43,588 bases of DNA, from contig JBIQLO010000003.1 in assembly GCA_044464175.1 (NCBI GenBank), forward strand, positions 1-43,588. Reading direction: 5' to 3'. The notes under the pieces are model-generated. The model had not been told where the DNA came from and searched no databases. It worked only from the letters and a program-made list of their open reading frames with translations. Of the stretch, positions 32,429 to 41,176 are shown one piece after another. A program made the translations under genes and the position numbers. The DNA comes from JBIQLO01 sp044464175. Lineage in GTDB: Bacteria > Planctomycetota > Phycisphaerae > Tepidisphaerales > Tepidisphaeraceae. Numbering within the stretch: position 1 is the stretch's first letter; every line of letters starts with the position of its first letter.

Positions 32429-35302
32429 TTACTTTGTGCCGCCGGCATCATGGACCACGCCGCGCGGGGCCAGTTCGATGGGGGTAAAGGTGTTATAGGT
32501 GCGCCGGCCGGTCTTGATCTGGACCACTTCGGGCAGGGGGGTGCTGACGGTGACGACGCAATGCTCCAGGAGGGAGCGGGATACGTTGCGCACCTGTTGG
32601 AGTGAGACAGCGTTGATCCGTTTGGCAAACCCATCGTGGTAGTCGTAGCCCAGCCCCATGAGCTCATCCAGAGCGGCCGTCGTGGCCTGCGCGTCGGGGG
32701 TCTGGTTGTCGATGGCGTCGGCGGTGGTGATCAGCTGCTTGGAGCGCTTGAACCAGGATTCATTGACATCGGCCGGCGTGCCCTGCAGACGGGCGATGTT
32801 CTCCAGAATCAATTCCACCACCTTGTTCACGTTATGCGGGTCGCACCCGGCGTAAACGGCGAAGGTACCGGGCAGTTTTTCACTGCGGCCGGGCCAATTG
32901 AAGGCCTGGACGACGTAGACCAGCCCCTGGCCGCGCAGGACTTCATGCAGGTAGCCGGTGGGGTATCCATAGCCGCTGGACATGGTGTCGGCGACCGTGA
33001 TGGCCGGGTCGTGGGGGCCGCCGATGATGCTGCGGGAATCGAAGCCGATGACGACGCCGGCGAGCGGTTGGGCGGTTTTCTGCACCTTGACGCGCTCCAC
33101 CTGAATGGCGGCTTCGGGGGAGGGGTGCGTTGAGGCTGTGGCGGGTTGGCCGGGATTGGGGACAGGTGAGGGGCGCGTGGCGGACAAGCCGAGTTTGTCT
33201 CCACCGCCGAAGTATTTTTCCGCCACCGCGGCGGCCTTTGCCGGGTCGATGTCGCCGAAGATCGCCAGCACGCGGGGGGCGCGGAGAATCGTCCCTTCGT
33301 ACCAGTGGTGCAACTGATCGGGCGTGAAGGCCTGGACATTTAGAGCGGTTCCCAGGGCCTGGAACTGGTAGGGGGAGTTGAGGGGTCCGAAATAACTCTG
33401 GCGGAAAAAGTGGAAGGCCTGGCTGGTCCAGTTGGCATCCTGGGAGGCGATGGCGGCCAGGATGCGCGGCTTCATGGCCGATAGTTCCTTTTCGGAAAAG
33501 GCCGGGTGATTCACCACGTCGGCATAGACTTCCATGGCCTTGTCGAAATCGGTGTTGAGGAAACCGGCGTTCCAATACCAGGTATTGTTGCCGCAGGCGG
33601 TTTCCAGCTGGCCGCCGATGGAGTCGAAGAATTGGGCGATCTGCTCGGCCGAGCGGGTGGTGGTGCCGCGCGGCAGCATTTCCATGGCGAGGTTTCCGAT
33701 GCCGTTGTCTTTGGCCGATTCGGTGGTGAGCCCGCCCAGGGCGTACATGCGCACGCTGACCAGAGGCGTGGTGGTGGAGCGCTTCAGCAGGAGGACGAGA
33801 TTGTTGCTCAGCTCAATACGCTGGATGCCATGCGACTGGGTGGCCGGCTGGGTGGCCGTGGCGGTGGTGGGGGCGGCGGCGCGGATCAGGTCCTCCGCTT
33901 TGGGCAGAGTGGAAGCATCCTCGCGCGGGAGCAGCACGGTGGTCAGGAGTTTTTGCGGGTCCAGGTACTTCCGGGCGACGGCCTGAAGGTCCTGAGGCGT
34001 AAGTTTTTCGATGCGATCGAGGTACTGGTCGGTGAAGTGAGGGTCGCCGGTGGAGAGGAAATCGCCGGCCAGGGAGGCGGCAATCTGCTCAGCGGTCTGC
34101 ATGCCTCGGAGGCGGTCCATCTTCATCTGCACCTTGGCGCGCTGGAGGCGGGCGGCGTCGATCCCCTCCTCTTTTACCTGTTGGAGCAGGTGCAACACAG
34201 CCTGGGTCGCCTCGGGGATTTTTGCCGGTTCCAGGCGCATGGTGACGGCGAAGGCGCCGGGGACGTAGACGGGGGTGAGGCTGTAGGAGCTGATGGCGCT
34301 GACCAGACGCAGGCGGTCGCGGAGGTTTTCCACCAGCAGGGAGCTGTCGCCATCGGACAGCACGGACGAGAGGAGATCCAGGGCGTAGAGATCGGGACTG
34401 CTCAGCTTGATCGTGGGGAAGGCCAGCTGCAGGCGCGCCTGCCCGAGTTTGGGGAAGGTGGCGACCATCCGGCGGGGGGACTGCACCGGCGGCTCCGGGG
34501 TGATGTTGTGGGAAAAGGCCCGCCCCGGCGGCACGTCGGCCACAAATCGCTGCACCGAGCGGAGCATTACTTCCGGGTCCAGATCGCCGGCGACGGCGAA
34601 GACCATATTGTTGGGCTCATACGCCTGCTTGTAGTAGGTGTACACATCGTCGCGCGTGAGGGCCTGGATCACGGGCTTGTACCCGATCACCGGCACGCGG
34701 GCCGGGCTGAGGCGGTAGCGGTTGACGCTGGTCAGATACCAGAAGAGGCGGTCCGGTTCCCCCTCGCCCATTTCCAGTTCGCGCTGGACGACCTGGCGCT
34801 CGCGGTTGAACTCCGCGGGCGTGATTTTGGCTCCCAGCATCCAGCCGGTGACCAGGTCCACCGCCTGGTCCAGATGTTCGGGGGTGGTGTTGACGAAATA
34901 GGCGGTGTGGTCCTGCGTGGTATAGGCGTTGGAGTTGTTGCCGATTTCCTGCAGGAGCGTGCGGTTTTCGGCCTCGGTGCGGCGCTGGGAACTGCCGCCG
35001 GCCACCAGGTGCTCCAGCAGGTGGCTCAAGCCGCCGCCGAGCCATTTCCCCTCGAACAGCCCGCCGGTGGCGACATACCCCCTCACGGCCAAGGCCGGGC
35101 CGGGGACGCGCTTGACGATGACGACCAGCCCGTTTTCCAGTCGGGAGACGATCTCCCCGGGACGTTCCACCAGGCGGTTTTTTTCGGTTCCGTAGCCGAA
35201 AGAGGCCTGGGTCGAAGGGGCGCTGGCCGGGGCGGCCATGCCCCAGGCGCCGATGCTCAAGACAAGAAACAGCCACGCCGCCGAGTTGATGCGTCCCCGC
35301 AT
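32429..35302 (-). CDS. Exported M16-family zinc peptidase, two-module (PqqL/insulinase-like)
   Basis: Predicted 957 residues from the ATG at 35302; the upstream 18 codons of the longer frame are heptad repeat. A signal peptide (INSAAWLFLVLSIGAWGMAAPASA) leads to two M16 modules. The first has the inverted zinc motif HLLEH (His 94, Glu 97, His 98) and, some 75 residues on, the Glu in RQVVQRELEMGE. The second module (GIGNLAMEMLPRGT) lacks HxxEH, as is normal for these enzymes. An Ala/Thr/Gln linker (TTATATQPATQ) joins them. It degrades or processes peptides in the periplasm or cell surface. Confidence 0.94.
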   Translation of the reverse strand: MRGRINSAAWLFLVLSIGAWGMAAPASAPSTQASFGYGTEKNRLVERPGEIVSRLENGLVVIVKRVPGPALAVRGYVATGGLFEGKWLGGGLSHLLEHLVAGGSSQRRTEAENRTLLQEIGNNSNAYTTQDHTAYFVNTTPEHLDQAVDLVTGWMLGAKITPAEFNRERQVVQRELEMGEGEPDRLFWYLTSVNRYRLSPARVPVIGYKPVIQALTRDDVYTYYKQAYEPNNMVFAVAGDLDPEVMLRSVQRFVADVPPGRAFSHNITPEPPVQSPRRMVATFPKLGQARLQLAFPTIKLSSPDLYALDLLSSVLSDGDSSLLVENLRDRLRLVSAISSYSLTPVYVPGAFAVTMRLEPAKIPEATQAVLHLLQQVKEEGIDAARLQRAKVQMKMDRLRGMQTAEQIAASLAGDFLSTGDPHFTDQYLDRIEKLTPQDLQAVARKYLDPQKLLTTVLLPREDASTLPKAEDLIRAAAPTTATATQPATQSHGIQRIELSNNLVLLLKRSTTTPLVSVRMYALGGLTTESAKDNGIGNLAMEMLPRGTTTRSAEQIAQFFDSIGGQLETACGNNTWYWNAGFLNTDFDKAMEVYADVVNHPAFSEKELSAMKPRILAAIASQDANWTSQAFHFFRQSYFGPLNSPYQFQALGTALNVQAFTPDQLHHWYEGTILRAPRVLAIFGDIDPAKAAAVAEKYFGGGDKLGLSATRPSPVPNPGQPATASTHPSPEAAIQVERVKVQKTAQPLAGVVIGFDSRSIIGGPHDPAITVADTMSSGYGYPTGYLHEVLRGQGLVYVVQAFNWPGRSEKLPGTFAVYAGCDPHNVNKVVELILENIARLQGTPADVNESWFKRSKQLITTADAIDNQTPDAQATTAALDELMGLGYDYHDGFAKRINAVSLQQVRNVSRSLLEHCVVTVSTPLPEVVQIKTGRRTYNTFTPIELAPRGVVHDAGGTK

Positions 35303-35322
35303 GGAAAACCTTTCTTCCTTGT

Positions 35323-35463
35323 AAATGCGAAAAGCGAAATCGCAAATTCGAAACAAATTTCAATTTCCAGGACCAAAGCTCTTCCCGTCGTCGTCCCGTT
35401 TGGCGGGGTCGAACGTTGGAGTTAATGCATTTCGAATTTCGTGCTTCGCGTTTTGGAATTCAC
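35323..35463. repeat. Second heptad-phased inverted array, between the M16 gene and the response regulator
   Basis: The left part falls into 7-mers AAATGCG, AAAAGCG, AAATCGC, AAATTCG, AAACAAA, TTTCAAT from 35323. The right part falls into ATTTCGA, ATTTCGT, GCTTCGC, GTTTTGG, AATTCAC at 35429-35463, and is roughly the reverse complement of the left, with ~65 unrelated bases between. It resembles the array at 9239-9308 in unit length and symmetry, not in sequence. Confidence 0.6.
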
Positions 35464-35467
35464 TTCC

Positions 35468-36001
35468 CTACACCTTCCCCTCATCCGTCTCTTCCTGCTC
35501 AACCTCATTCAGATAGGTCAGCGCGCGCTCCAGCTCATTTTTCAGGTGCCGGACGCGCAGCAGGCTTTTGACGCGCGTCATGAGCTCGAATTTGTTGACC
35601 GGCTTGGAGATGAAGTCGTCCGTGCCGCACTCGTTGGCCGCCTCGATGTCCCCCAGTTCGTTCAGCGCGGTTACCATCAGGACCTGGATGTCGCGGGTCC
35701 TGGCGTCTCCCTTGAGGGTCTTACAGACCTGGAAGCCGCTCATGCGCGGCATCATGATGTCCAGCAGGATCAGGTCGGGGTTGTGCTGGGCAACTTTTTC
35801 CAGCGCCTCCACGCCGTCGGCCGCGGTGACGATCTTCACCGACAGCGATTCGAGGAAGGCCGAAAGCAGTTCCACATTCTGGGCATTGTCATCGACGATC
35901 AGCACCGTTGACTGCGGCAGGAACGACTCATTGCCCCCGCCGTTGGCTTCTTCGGAGGCGGGAGGCGGGGGCGCCGACGCTGGAGACTGAGGTCTGGTCA
36001 T
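35468..36001 (-). CDS. Response regulator with single receiver domain
   Basis: Predicted 177 residues from the ATG at 36001; the upstream in-frame start would add nine residues. A Pro/Ala/Ser and Asn/Gly-rich lead (~1-30) precedes a receiver domain: VLIVDDN, the phosphorylation site in LILLDIMMPR, VTA, and the conserved Lys in FISKPVNKFEL. A short C-terminal coiled helix (RHLKNELERALTYLNEVEQ) follows, like the linker of PleD or RpfG proteins, but no output domain. It is upstream of, and on the same strand as, the M16 gene. It may work in trans with a separate effector. Confidence 0.9.
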   Translation of the reverse strand: MTRPQSPASAPPPPASEEANGGGNESFLPQSTVLIVDDNAQNVELLSAFLESLSVKIVTAADGVEALEKVAQHNPDLILLDIMMPRMSGFQVCKTLKGDARTRDIQVLMVTALNELGDIEAANECGTDDFISKPVNKFELMTRVKSLLRVRHLKNELERALTYLNEVEQEETDEGKV

Positions 36002-36349
36002 GGCCGAATTGTACCAATACCGGCGCATAAAACATCAGGCAATGCCCAACCTTGACGTGGTGTCCGGATGGATGCCAGTTGCCAAGAGAAACCTCGCACG
36101 CCGCCCAGCACCCAGCGAGGGGAGGTTGGATGGAAGCCGGCGGCTTTCTTCGTGTGCCGTTCCCGGGGGTCGGGCGGCCATCCTGACCCGATGTAAGAAG
36201 ACGAGGCGATATGGCAGCGTCTGTCCATTTCCTAAGTTATTGGAATATATGAACTTGAAATTTTTTTTAATTTTGTGCGGTTTTTGCACAGAGTTTGCTG
36301 GTCCTATTCAAGAGATGTGGAACACAGACGTTTTTGAAAGGAGCGCATC
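36002..36349. other. 348-bp intergenic region with an AT-rich segment
   Basis: This is the divergent region between the response regulator and the SPW gene. At ~36236-36300 the base composition becomes AT-rich, with an A/T run followed by a small TGC-GGTTTTT-GCA hairpin; the promoter of the SPW gene is probably here. No complete -35/-10 pair stands out, and no ORF was convincing. Confidence 0.45.
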
Positions 36350-36748
36350 ATGACCATCGCAGCCCATCGAGCACAGGTTCAAACCGCCAGCGGTTTGGAT
36401 GTTCTAGCCGGCATCTGGCTGATTATCAGCCCATTCATTATTGGCTATGGCGCCGTCACCGGGGCTACCACCAATGATGTGATTCTGGGCATCGTCATTG
36501 GAATTCTGGCCGCGATCCGCTTTTTCGGCGCATATGAGGCCGCGTTCCTCAGTTGGATCAACGTGATCCTGGGCATCTGGGTGTTGATCTCCCCTTGGGT
36601 GATTGGCTACTCGCATGTGACCGGCGCGTTGGCCAATAACATTGTCATGGGGATCATCGTGATCATCCTGGCGGCCTGGAGCGCCCTGGCGACCAACACC
36701 GAGCTGGTCGAAAATGATCGGGGATTGAATCCTCCAACCACGATGTAA
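36350..36748 (+). CDS. SPW-repeat membrane protein
   Basis: Predicted 132 residues, with AAAGGAG before the ATG. Two SPW repeats are visible: GLDVLAGIWLIISPFIIGY at ~15-33 and WINVILGIWVLISPWVIGY at ~69-87, each followed by another helix, giving four helices. The family is of unknown function, often linked to stress. A terminator-like hairpin lies 52 bp after the stop. Confidence 0.9.
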   Translation: MTIAAHRAQVQTASGLDVLAGIWLIISPFIIGYGAVTGATTNDVILGIVIGILAAIRFFGAYEAAFLSWINVILGIWVLISPWVIGYSHVTGALANNIVMGIIVIILAAWSALATNTELVENDRGLNPPTTM

Positions 36749-36766
36749 CATGAGAGGCGGCCGATC

Positions 36767-37708
36767 ATGACGCCGCCGGACTTTCCGGATGCCGACGATA
36801 CAAGCCCTTGGAGCCGCAAAAGCGGCTCAGAAAAGGGCTTGTATTTTTGGGAGGAGGAAGCCTGTCCGCCGCGCTGGGTTCCCCGGTTTTGGGCGCGCCA
36901 TCGCCGGCGGATCATGGCACTGGCATTGACCGGCGCGGCCGGGTCTGTGGACGGGGTGGGGTATATCATTCTGTTTCATATCTACACCGCCAATATGAGC
37001 GGTAATTCCGTTACGTTCGGCACGAATCTGGCTTATCAGCGGTGGCAGCTTGCCTTTCATGCCGGGCTGCCTATCGCCAGTTTCGTCGGCGGGCTATGCC
37101 TCTGCACCTTTCTGATGGAGCTGATCACCCGGGCCCGGTGGCGCATCCGGCTGGCGGTCGTCCTGGGCCTGGAGGCGATCTGCCTGGCGGCCTTTCTGGT
37201 CATCGGGGTGAAAACGCTGGGGTGGCATTATCCCGGTCGCAGGCCGGACCTGCGCATCTTCACGGTGCTGACCATCCTGGCGGCGTTGGCGATGGGAGTG
37301 CAGAATGCCTCACTGACGCATGTGGGGTCCCTGACGGTCACGACCACCCACGTCACCGGCTCGCTGCTGAAGTTCGCCGAGTGGGTGATGCGGTATCTCT
37401 TCTGGCTCTATGACCACACGCTGGGACGGTTTCCCCACCGCTGGCGCATCGCGTTCCGCCTGTCGCCGCGGAACGATGCATTTCAGGCAGCGGCCTTGAT
37501 GAGCGGGATGTGGGTCTGCTATGTCGTTGGCGCACTGGGCGGGGCGATCTGGCTGGGCAAATGGGGGCTCTCCGCATTGCTGGGCCCGTTGGGCATCGTG
37601 AGCCTATTCATCCTGCTGGACATCATCTGGCCCGCCTGCACGATCGGCTTGGCACGGACTGGGCCGGCGACGGCCACGCGCCGGAGTACGCGGTGTCCTC
37701 CCGTATAG
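36767..37708 (+). CDS. DUF1275 (YoaK)-family membrane protein, start uncertain
   Basis: Predicted 313 residues from ATG 36767, or 264 from the ATG at 36914. The family core is clear from TGAAGSVDGVGYIILF, YTANMSGNSVTFG and GVQNASLTHVGSLTVTTTHVTGSL, with about six helices. The first 49 residues are charged and are encoded across a terminator-like hairpin (36800-36842), so a shorter protein starting at MALALTGAAG is credible. GGCGG precedes both candidate starts weakly. Function unknown; some relatives are thought to be transporters. Confidence 0.85.
   Translation: MTPPDFPDADDTSPWSRKSGSEKGLYFWEEEACPPRWVPRFWARHRRRIMALALTGAAGSVDGVGYIILFHIYTANMSGNSVTFGTNLAYQRWQLAFHAGLPIASFVGGLCLCTFLMELITRARWRIRLAVVLGLEAICLAAFLVIGVKTLGWHYPGRRPDLRIFTVLTILAALAMGVQNASLTHVGSLTVTTTHVTGSLLKFAEWVMRYLFWLYDHTLGRFPHRWRIAFRLSPRNDAFQAAALMSGMWVCYVVGALGGAIWLGKWGLSALLGPLGIVSLFILLDIIWPACTIGLARTGPATATRRSTRCPPV
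36800..36847 (+). terminator. Terminator-like hairpin with T-run inside the DUF1275 reading frame
   Basis: ACAAGCCCTT at 36800-36809 pairs perfectly with 36833-36842, and the inner GAGCCGC at 36811-36817 pairs with 36822-36828 around AAAA. ATTTTTGGG follows at once. This is the form of an intrinsic terminator for the SPW gene 52 bp upstream. Confidence 0.6.
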
Positions 37709-37931
37709 AAGCAGAAATTAAATCTGGTTTCCTCGCTTCTGCCGCTTGGCAGTCTATTGGGACAATTGCTGGCTCCGGTCCAATCACGATTTTCAGCATG
37801 CATGGGGTGCGGTCGCGGGCGCAGCGGAATCAATGAAGATCATCCGCCGAGATGGCGCAGCGGTCCATTCCTGTCTTGCCGCAATTGGCACATGGCTTTA
37901 CAGTACATAACGTAAATCATTGGGAGGCTTT

Positions 37932-39176
37932 ATGATCCGACACTGGTTTTACGCCGCCCTGGGCATCTGCTTCTTCACGTCGCTGCTTTGGGCGCGTCCT
38001 GGCGTGGTCATCACCCACAGCGGGCAACGCTTCGAGGGGGAGATTACGGAGCAGCCGCAGGAGGTGACCATCACCATCAAGGGGATTCAGACGACGGTGG
38101 ATCGCTCCGACATTGCCTCCCTCATTTACAGCCGGGATGTGGAGCAGTTGTATCGCCGGCGGCTGGCCGAGCTGAAACCGCGGGATGTGGATGGCCGCAT
38201 CGCCCTAGCCCGATGGGCGATGGACCAGGATCGTCCGGACCTGGCAATGGATGCCCTGGATCGGGCGGCCCAGATCGATCCGAACAACCGGCAGGTCTAT
38301 GACTTCAAGCAACTGATTCAGCGTCAACGGCATCTGAAGCCTGCCACCCAATCGGCCGAGGCGACTTCGCAACCGGCATCCACCCAGGCGGGTCTCCCTT
38401 CGAGCCAAACCTCGCAACCGATGATAAATGAGCTGGTTTCGCCGCAGGACATCAACAGGATCCGTCAGATGGAATTAAAGGGGGGGGACACCGGGGTACG
38501 CGTGCGGATCGACAACAGCGTGCGCCGCCTGTATGTCAACCGCGCCGGGATCACTTTCCGGACGTTTGATGACATGAACCCGGCCGATCAGGCGGTAGCG
38601 ATCATCCATAACGGAGACCGCCAGTGGCGCGATGGCGTGACCATCCTAAGCGATCCCCCGGCGCTGGCGGAATACAAGCGGGTCATTCAGCCGGTGATCC
38701 TGGCCGGTTGCGCCACCAGCGGATGCCATGGGAACACCGACCGGGGTGGGTTCAAGCTCTACACGCCCCCCGTTCGGGATGCCGTTACCTACACCAATTT
38801 TTATATCCTGACGCAGTATGCCAAGACGCTCAACAAGGACCAGCCGCCGCAGAACGCCTTTGCCGGTCCGGTGCGCCGGCCGATGCTCAACCGGACTCGT
38901 CCGGAGGAGTCGCTGCTGGCCGAATATGGACTGCCGCGTGGGACGGCGAAGTTTTCGCATCCGGATGTGGCGGGCTTTCGCCCGATCTACCGGAATACCC
39001 GTGCTCCCCGGTACCGGGACCTGATGCAGTGGCTTGGGAGTTCGCTGGTGAATGTGCAGCCCGACTACGGGATCACGGATGTTCAGCTTCCGGCGACCCG
39101 TCCGGCCACCAAGTCGTCTGCGCCGTCAACGCAGCCGACGACGTTGCGCGGGCCGCGTCCGACCACGCAGCAGTAA
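37932..39176 (+). CDS. Secreted protein with CX4CH motif, possible c-type haem or metal site
   Basis: Predicted 414 residues from the ATG at 37932, which has GGAGG upstream; a TTG at 37920 is less likely. A signal peptide (IRHWFYAALGICFFTSLLWA) is followed by a small beta domain (SGQRFEGEITEQPQEVTITI), then TPR-like helices (~75-125), a Ser/Thr/Gln/Pro-rich linker, and a C-terminal domain with GCATSGCHGN (~260). That is C-x4-C-H instead of the standard CxxCH. Planctomycetes have many exported cytochrome-like domains with a lone motif. The C-terminal ~30 residues are Pro/Thr/Gln-rich. A TTGCCG-17-TACAGT pair lies upstream. Covalent haem binding is uncertain. Confidence 0.8.
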   Translation: MIRHWFYAALGICFFTSLLWARPGVVITHSGQRFEGEITEQPQEVTITIKGIQTTVDRSDIASLIYSRDVEQLYRRRLAELKPRDVDGRIALARWAMDQDRPDLAMDALDRAAQIDPNNRQVYDFKQLIQRQRHLKPATQSAEATSQPASTQAGLPSSQTSQPMINELVSPQDINRIRQMELKGGDTGVRVRIDNSVRRLYVNRAGITFRTFDDMNPADQAVAIIHNGDRQWRDGVTILSDPPALAEYKRVIQPVILAGCATSGCHGNTDRGGFKLYTPPVRDAVTYTNFYILTQYAKTLNKDQPPQNAFAGPVRRPMLNRTRPEESLLAEYGLPRGTAKFSHPDVAGFRPIYRNTRAPRYRDLMQWLGSSLVNVQPDYGITDVQLPATRPATKSSAPSTQPTTLRGPRPTTQQ

Positions 39177-39179
39177 ATC

Positions 39180-39605
39180 ATGTCACCCGCCGCTTATTTA
39201 TGTCTGGTGATCGTGATCACCGTCTGCGTGGCGGTTGGCTGGCGTGTGGTGCGCCGGCATCGGCGTCGGCAGTTTTCCCGGGCGGCGGGGCAGTGGCATT
39301 TGCGCTATTGCCCGGGTGATCAGTTTCGGCTGGCGGACCGGCTGGCCGGCTGCTTTCCCATTGTGGGGGCGGCCGACCTGCGGGTGCTGGACCTGATGTA
39401 TGGGGGGGATGAGTGGGTCTACCGCTACATTTTCACGGTCGAATACACCTTGGGGTTGGTTCAGGGACGGCGACGCCAAGCCCGGGTGGTGCGGCTGATC
39501 GAGCCGCGCGGGGAGGGGGCGGGGGAACTTCAAATAGAGATTGCTCCATATGGAAAGTCCCTTCTCCAGCAATACCGCCATTTTGTCGTAGATGAAGCGC
39601 CATAA
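39180..39605 (+). CDS. Small membrane-anchored protein of unknown function
   Basis: Predicted 141 residues. It starts three bases after the CX4CH gene, so the two form an operon. One N-terminal helix (YLCLVIVITVCVAVGWRVV) is followed by a basic RRHRRRQ and a mixed alpha/beta region of ~110 residues with no recognised motif (DEWVYRYIFTVEYTLG is notable for aromatics). It may be a partner of the secreted protein, by position only. Confidence 0.7.
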   Translation: MSPAAYLCLVIVITVCVAVGWRVVRRHRRRQFSRAAGQWHLRYCPGDQFRLADRLAGCFPIVGAADLRVLDLMYGGDEWVYRYIFTVEYTLGLVQGRRRQARVVRLIEPRGEGAGELQIEIAPYGKSLLQQYRHFVVDEAP

Positions 39606-39624
39606 CTTGGGAAATATTAAAGAT

Positions 39625-39654
39625 TTGAGCCCAAAAGTTGAAAGGTAGTATAAA
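39625..39654 (+). promoter_or_regulatory. Candidate promoter for folC
   Basis: TTGAGC at 39625-39630 and TATAAA at 39649-39654, 18 bases apart, in a locally AT-rich stretch 21 bp before the folC ATG. The 5' leader would be only about 15 nt. Confidence 0.5.
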
Positions 39655-39674
39655 ACTGCTAAGATTGATCAACT

Positions 39675-41162
39675 ATGGGTGCAATGACCAAGACCCCCCG
39701 TCGTGCCAAGCCGGTTCGCTCCACAACCCTTCTTGCCCGCTCTTCGCGCGCCCGTTCCACCAAATCCGCTGTAAAGGGGCGGTCGAAACCTGCCGTCAAA
39801 TCGACCAATGGCAGCGGTATCAGCAATTACGCCCGTGGTCTGCGTTTCCTGGCCAAACTGACGGATTTTGAGCACCTGCGCATCGTCCGCTACAACAACC
39901 AGAATTTCGATTTGGATCGTATGCGCCTTCTCCTCAAGAAGTTAGGAAATCCGCACGAACATTTTCGCTCCGTCCACATTGCCGGCACCAAGGGGAAGGG
40001 GAGCACCTGCGCCATGGTCGCCTCCATGCTTCAAGCGGCCGGCTACAAGGTGGGCCTCTATACCAGTCCGCACCTGATTGACGTGCGGGAGCGCATCGTC
40101 ATTGATGGGCAGATGATCAGTGAGGCCGACTTCGGGCGGCTGGCCCGGCAGATCGAGCCGATGGTTCAGCGCATCAAGCCGACGCCCACTTATTTCGACG
40201 TACTGACCGCCATTGCCTTTAAATATTTTGCCGACCAGAAGATTGATATCGCGGTCGTGGAGACGGGGCTGGGGGGAAGGTTGGATTCGACGAATGTGAT
40301 CATCCCCGAGGTGTCGGCCATCACCAGTATCAGCAAGGACCACATGGCCCAGTTGGGGCCCACCCTGCCGCGTATCGCCGAGGAAAAGGCCGGCATCTTC
40401 AAGAAGGACATCCCGGCCGTCACTGTTCAGCAGACGCCGGAGGTGGAGGCGGTTTTTCAGCGGGTTGCCCAGAAGGTGGGGGCGCCGCTGGACATCGTGG
40501 GCAAGACGATTGAGTTCAGCTATCGTTTTGAGTCCACCCGGACGCTCGGGCCGCACAGCCGCATCTGCCTGACCACGCCGTCGAGCCGCTTTGAACATCT
40601 GGCAGTTCCCCTGCTGGGCGAGCACCAGGCGATCAACTGCGGGCTGGCGCTGGCCATCATCGACCGCCTCAAGCAGCGTGGGATGGTGATGGAGGACGCC
40701 AAGATCATGGAGGGGCTGGCCAAGTCGAGCATCGCCGGGCGGATGGAGATAATCAGCCAGACCCCGCGCATCCTGGTGGACGGGGCGCACAACGCGGCCA
40801 GCGTCGATGCCATGATGAAGGCGATCGGGCAGCATATTCCTTATGATTCGATGGTGGTTATCTTCGGCTGCTGCTCGGACAAGGACGTGGCGGGGATGCT
40901 GGAGCGGATCACCAGCGGGGCGGATAAGGTGATCTTCACGCGCGTGGACAACATCCGCAGCGCCGATCCGGAGGAACTGGCGGCGCGGTATGTGGAGCTT
41001 TACGGGAAGATGGCGCAGGTGGCGCCGAATCTGACCGAGGCGATGGAGATCGCCCGGCGGGCGGTGACCAAGGAAGACCTGATTTGCATCACCGGCAGTT
41101 TTTATCTGGTGGGTGAGGCCAAAAAACTTTTTGGGCGCAACAATCCCCAGCCGGAATCCTGA
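39675..41162 (+). CDS. folC: Folylpolyglutamate synthase/dihydrofolate synthase with basic N-terminal extension
   Basis: Predicted 495 residues; other FolC proteins have about 420-440. The ATP loop GTKGKGS is at 104-110, and TSPHLIDVRERI, VVETGLGGRLDSTN and VDGAHNAAS are characteristic. It adds glutamate to dihydropteroate or folates. The first ~50 residues are Lys, Arg, Ser, Thr and Ala-rich (PRRAKPVRSTTLLARSSRAR), resembling a disordered nucleic-acid or surface-binding tail. ATG at 39675 has no strong ribosome site, so a downstream start is possible, but no ATG lies before the conserved core begins (~residue 57). Confidence 0.95.
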   Translation: MGAMTKTPRRAKPVRSTTLLARSSRARSTKSAVKGRSKPAVKSTNGSGISNYARGLRFLAKLTDFEHLRIVRYNNQNFDLDRMRLLLKKLGNPHEHFRSVHIAGTKGKGSTCAMVASMLQAAGYKVGLYTSPHLIDVRERIVIDGQMISEADFGRLARQIEPMVQRIKPTPTYFDVLTAIAFKYFADQKIDIAVVETGLGGRLDSTNVIIPEVSAITSISKDHMAQLGPTLPRIAEEKAGIFKKDIPAVTVQQTPEVEAVFQRVAQKVGAPLDIVGKTIEFSYRFESTRTLGPHSRICLTTPSSRFEHLAVPLLGEHQAINCGLALAIIDRLKQRGMVMEDAKIMEGLAKSSIAGRMEIISQTPRILVDGAHNAASVDAMMKAIGQHIPYDSMVVIFGCCSDKDVAGMLERITSGADKVIFTRVDNIRSADPEELAARYVELYGKMAQVAPNLTEAMEIARRAVTKEDLICITGSFYLVGEAKKLFGRNNPQPES

Positions 41163-41176
41163 ATTCCGGTTGCCCC

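Noticed and set aside
33506..35425. 639-residue plus-strand frame
   Set aside because: It is antisense to the M16 peptidase and has a low-complexity Gly/Ala/Val/His composition.
37908..37915. TAACGTAA upstream of the CX4CH gene, shared with the lexA operator core
   Set aside because: Only the 8-base core matches and the flanks are not palindromic; in 44 kb a single match is weak.
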